Of a stretch of DNA of 16,806 bases, positions 14,301 through 16,806 are shown piece after piece. The notes under the pieces were generated by a model that saw only the letters and a list, made by a program, of their open reading frames with translations, searched no databases and was not told the origin of the DNA. The position numbers and the translations under genes were made by a program. The stretch's first letter is position 1; each line of letters starts with the position of its first letter. Source of the stretch: CAIRNS01 sp049508565 (GTDB taxonomy: Bacteria; Elusimicrobiota; Endomicrobiia; Endomicrobiales; CAIRNS01); the NCBI GenBank assembly GCA_049508565.1, contig JBELAT010000092.1, positions 1-16,806 on the forward strand, in the 5' to 3' direction.

Positions 14301-15515
14301 ATGGCACATATTAACCCTTTTCGAGGAGTTCGCTTTAACGACACGGATATCAGCCGCCTTATTTGTCCGCCGTACGATGTTATTTCGGATGCTGAGAAAA
14401 AACGGCTCAAAGCTTTGAGCCCGAATAATTTTGTTCGGGTTGAACTGCCCGATGAAACGCCTTCGACGAATAAATATAAAAAGGCAAACGAAATATTTGT
14501 CGCGATGCGGAAAAAAGGTGTTTTGTGTCAAGATAGTAACCCTGCACTGTATTTTTACGAACAGACGTTTAATGACCATGGCCACAAGAAAGTCCGCCGT
14601 GGATTTTTTTCTGCCCTCCAGCTTGAAAATCCTCAAGGCGGTGCGGTAAAACCACATGAACGCACACTGGCTAAACCGAAGGAAGATCGTTTGAAACTGC
14701 TGCGCAGTGTGCAGGCGAACCTCAGTCCTATATTTGGTTTGTTCTCAGATAAAAAAATGACCGTTGTAAAGCTATGTGCACAACTGGCTAAAACAAAATG
14801 TGATGTCCATGCAAAAGATGACGAAGGAACGCTACATAAGGTGTGGAAAGTCGAAGATCCTGCAATGATCGACGCTGTTGCCAAAGTGCTGGCACAGCAG
14901 AAAGTTTTCATAGCTGATGGACATCATCGCTATGAAACGGCATGGAATTACCTTCAGGAAAAGAAAAAGAAAGATAAAAAGTACTCTAAGGTCCTTGCAT
15001 ACAACAACGTGATGATTTTTATGTGTCCCATGGAAGACAAAGGTCTTTCGATCTGGCCGACACATCGTGTCGTAAAACCGCCGGTAGAACTGGAAAGCCG
15101 CATAGAAAAATATTTTACCGTCATGCCGCATAATGCTTTTATGAAATTATCTCATTGTTCTCCTCAGCCGCTGTTAGTGTACCTTGATGGTACCTTTAGG
15201 ACGCTCGTTGTAAAAAATAAAAGCACGCTGAAAACCATGATGCCGGGTAAATGCGCCGCCTATCAGCAGCTGGGTGTTAGTATCCTTCACGCTCTGCTTT
15301 TGGGTGATGTCGCTCCGGAAAGTATTACCTACGTAAAAGATGATAAAGACGCTGTCGCTCTCGCGAGAACGCGGAGTTGTATGGCTGTGATCGTGCCATC
15401 GACGCCGATTGATGCTGTCAAAGATATCGCGCTTGCTGGCCAAACTATGCCACAGAAATCAACTTATTTTTATCCCAAGGTAGCCAGTGGCATTGTTGTG
15501 CATGCATTTAAATAA
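14301..15515 (+). CDS. DUF1015 family protein
   Basis: A 404-residue cytoplasmic protein with clear DUF1015 landmarks: INPFRGVRFN near the start, CPPYDVIS at 22-29, PHERTLAKPKEDRLKLLRS (118-136), ANLSPIFGLF (139-148) and IADGHHRYETAWNY at 204-217. The conserved histidine/arginine cluster suggests an enzyme, but the reaction is unknown. From memory, in some Clostridia the gene sits beside serA and serC, which start serine synthesis from 3-phosphoglycerate. Here it follows gpmA, which acts on the same metabolite. The start is supported by AAGGAG about 6 bases upstream. A lysine-rich patch at 221-227 is unusual but not disruptive. The 3' end is only 23 bases from the insertion sequence. Confidence 0.9.
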   Translation: MAHINPFRGVRFNDTDISRLICPPYDVISDAEKKRLKALSPNNFVRVELPDETPSTNKYKKANEIFVAMRKKGVLCQDSNPALYFYEQTFNDHGHKKVRRGFFSALQLENPQGGAVKPHERTLAKPKEDRLKLLRSVQANLSPIFGLFSDKKMTVVKLCAQLAKTKCDVHAKDDEGTLHKVWKVEDPAMIDAVAKVLAQQKVFIADGHHRYETAWNYLQEKKKKDKKYSKVLAYNNVMIFMCPMEDKGLSIWPTHRVVKPPVELESRIEKYFTVMPHNAFMKLSHCSPQPLLVYLDGTFRTLVVKNKSTLKTMMPGKCAAYQQLGVSILHALLLGDVAPESITYVKDDKDAVALARTRSCMAVIVPSTPIDAVKDIALAGQTMPQKSTYFYPKVASGIVVHAFK

Positions 15516-15530
15516 AAAATCTTTGCAAGC

Positions 15531-15538
15531 ATTGTTTT
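15531..15538. repeat. Probable left target-site duplication of the ISL3-family element
   Basis: ISL3-family elements usually make 8-bp target duplications. The 8 bases before the left inverted repeat are ATTGTTTT. Only two bases (AT, 16805-16806) remain after the right inverted repeat in this window, and they match the first two. The other six are out of view. Confidence 0.4.
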
Positions 15539-15564
15539 GGCTCTTTGAAAATTTGAATGGGTAA
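15539..15564 (+). repeat. Left terminal inverted repeat of the IS
   Basis: Reads GGCTCTTTG at the tip and TGGGTA at the inner end. Against the reverse complement of 16779-16804, about 16 of 26 positions agree, including the terminal GG and the inner ATGGGTA block. GGCTCTT is a common ISL3-family tip. Confidence 0.7.
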
Positions 15565-15582
15565 CCGGTTTTAAACTATAAT
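15553..15582 (+). promoter_or_regulatory. Transposase promoter inside the IS left end
   Basis: TTGAAT (15553-15558), an 18-base spacer, and a perfect TATAAT (15577-15582). The predicted start near 15589 gives a short leader of under 30 bases carrying AGGAGGA (15604-15610) before ATG 15616. Confidence 0.6.
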
Positions 15583-15626
15583 CCTGGTAGACACATAATC
15601 ACCAGGAGGAAACCAATGGTTACCCA
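15558..15626 (+). promoter_or_regulatory. Nested inverted arms covering the transposase ribosome site and start
   Basis: Outer arms: TGGGTAACC (15558-15566) and GGTTACCCA (15618-15626), 9 bp exact. Inner arms: TCCTGGT (15582-15588) and ACCAGGA (15601-15607), 7 bp exact with a 12-base loop. In a transcript entering from outside, both arms can form and bury the Shine-Dalgarno and ATG 15616. A transcript from the element's own promoter lacks the outer left arm and most or all of the inner left arm. This resembles fold-back inhibition known from other IS elements. Confidence 0.6.
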
Positions 15627-16790
15627 ACAGTTGTTTGAGCTAGCCCTTAACATTAAAGATCCATGTTTCATTACGAGTCTACACAAGACAATATCAACGG
15701 TGACTTCAAGGTGTACGACACGGTAGATAAACAATGGCGTCACCTAAACTTTTTCGAGCACGAATGCTATCTTCATGCACGGCTTCCACGATTGGACATA
15801 AGCGATAGCATGAAACGGTTGATTGATCCGCCATGGTCCGGACTGAGCAACGGATTTACGTTGCTCTTTGAGGCACTGGTACTGCAAATGGCCAGCCATA
15901 TGCCTGTCCATACGGTCAGTCGGATTGTTGGCGAATCTGACTATAAAATATGGGCACTGCTTGAACGGTACGTAGACAGCTCATTGGCAACCAATGATTA
16001 CAGTGACCTCACCGCTATTGGCATGGACGAAACATCCAAGCGCAAGGGTCATGATTACATCACATTGTTCGTTGATCTTCTCAAAAAGCGAACCGTCTTT
16101 ATAGCCGAAGGCAAAGATCAAGAGACAGTCAAAGCATTCGCCAATGATCTCAAGGCTCATCACGGCACCGCAGAGGCAATTACGGATGCCAGCTGTGATA
16201 TGTCGCCGGCGTTTATCAAGGGTGTTAAAGACAATCTGCCCAATGCGAAGATCACTTTCGACCGGTTCCATATCATGAAAATCATCAACAGCGGTGTCGA
16301 TGATGTTCGCAGGCAGGAAGCCCGGACACATTACGCGACGCTCAAAGGGACCCGATACATCTTTTTAAAGAACGATAAGAATTTAAACGATGATCAACGT
16401 CAAAAACGTGAAGAGTTGTCTATGCCTCACATGAACCTCAAATCCATCAAGGCTCTTCACATGAGGGAAAACTTTCAAGAGATATACCGCGCCCGCACAC
16501 AAAAAAAGTTTGAATCAATGCTTAAAAGCTGGTACTTCTGGGTAACGCATAGCCGTATCGAACCAATGATCGAAGCTGCACACACTATTAAGGCTCACTG
16601 GGAAGGCGTCCTTCAATGGAAAAAGACGCACATCGACAACGGCCTCTTAGAAGGACTCAACTCTTTGCTGCAGGCTGCAAAGGCTAAAGCCAGAGGCTTC
16701 AGCACATTCCGCTATTTTAGAATTGTTGCCTTTTTGATTACTGGCAGGCTTGATTTCGCCCGCCTCAATAATCACTATGTACCCATTTGA
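15616..16790 (+). pseudogene. ISL3-family transposase, frame broken near the 5' end
   Basis: The expected start is ATG 15616, behind AGGAGGA at 15604-15610, and gives MVTQQLFELALNIKDP, an ISL3 N-terminus. That frame ends at TAG 15724. The rest of the protein continues in another frame from about 15657 to TGA 16790, beginning FHYESTQDN and KVYDTVDKQWRHLNFFEHE. Catalytic landmarks are intact: D in IGMDETSKRKGHDYITLFVD, D in SCDMSPAFIKGV, and E in NGLLEGLNSLLQAAKAKARG. The usual distance from the N-terminus to VYDT is about 50 residues; here it is about 32, so a deletion with frameshift is likely. The CxxC pairs of the family zinc finger are absent; some ISL3 transposases lack them naturally, as I recall. 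ATG 15663 could start a shortened protein but has no ribosome site. Confidence 0.8.
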
Positions 16791-16804
16791 AACTCAAAGG
16801 AACC
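16779..16804 (-). repeat. Right terminal inverted repeat of the IS
   Basis: Read inward from the right, it starts GGTTCCTTTG and ends AAATGGGTAC, pairing with the left repeat. The transposase stop codon (16788-16790) lies inside it, a compact layout common in such elements. Confidence 0.7.
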
Positions 16805-16806
16805 AT

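Larger units (their letters stand above)
15539..16804 (+). mobile_element. ISL3-family insertion sequence, about 1266 bp, with a damaged transposase
   Basis: The element is bounded by imperfect inverted repeats starting GGCTC on the left and GGTTCC on the right (read inward). They enclose one transposase gene on the + strand. The length falls in the ISL3 range (roughly 1.2-1.5 kb). It carries its own promoter and ribosome site. The left end also contains nested inverted arms around the transposase start. The transposase frame is broken near its 5' end, so the copy is probably unable to move by itself unless the break is bypassed. It could still be mobilised by an intact relative. It inserted 23 bases after the DUF1015 stop in the same orientation. 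Confidence 0.85.

Noticed and set aside
15657..15723. Programmed -1 frameshift in the transposase
   Set aside because: The frames overlap, but no slippery heptamer or obvious downstream stimulatory structure is visible, and the N-terminus is shorter than expected. Deletion is the better reading, though not proven.
1..16806. CRISPR array, tRNA/rRNA genes, toxin-antitoxin, prophage or defence genes
   Set aside because: No regularly spaced repeats of suitable length, no cloverleaf-like sequence in the gaps, and no gene with such family motifs was found.

Overview
The window carries about twenty chromosomal housekeeping genes, all on the + strand, followed at the right edge by one insertion sequence. 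Protein content points to a bacterium with murein, an ECF-type sigma/anti-sigma pair and several protein families of unknown function (DUF3467, DUF3106, DUF1015). Base composition looks like the middle forties in % G+C. No single gene fixes the lineage. The mix fits a poorly sampled, probably diderm phylum (Omnitrophota/PVC-like or similar), but this is an impression and not a measurement.

Layout. 1-274: leader with a sigma70-like promoter whose -35 overlaps an inverted repeat, then thrC (275-1345) and a 43-codon membrane micro-ORF (1351-1482). 1580-4868: tight cluster DUF3467, cinA, thpR, a membrane-anchored polysaccharide deacetylase and ruvX, mostly with overlapping ends. 4869-5064: non-coding, with a long-loop inverted repeat. 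5065-9184: NYN/YacP nuclease, mltG, ECF sigma factor, zinc-finger anti-sigma factor, an exported DUF3106 protein made of four 18-residue repeats, and a cysteine desulfurase. 9281-10351: mnmA. 10352-10543: terminator-like hairpin and the enolase promoter. 10544-13319: eno, ftsB, dgkA and an amidohydrolase. 13320-13482: repeat-rich leader, then gpmA (13483-14229) and DUF1015 (14301-15515). 15539-16804: an ISL3-family element with terminal inverted repeats and a frame-broken transposase.

Functional themes. Cell-envelope work recurs (deacetylase, MltG, FtsB, undecaprenol/diacylglycerol kinase, and the membrane-linked sigma module). Central carbon at the 2-/3-phosphoglycerate node is represented by eno and gpmA. 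Sulfur transfer to tRNA is represented by a cysteine desulfurase beside mnmA. DNA/RNA maintenance is represented by cinA, thpR, ruvX and the NYN nuclease.

The most notable items are the sigma/anti-sigma/18-residue-repeat module, the nested fold-back arms over the IS transposase start, the frame break in that transposase, the membrane micro-ORF after thrC, and the repeat array ahead of gpmA. I saw no CRISPR array, tRNA, rRNA, or clear phage or defence system. Most of the region is ordinary core genome.
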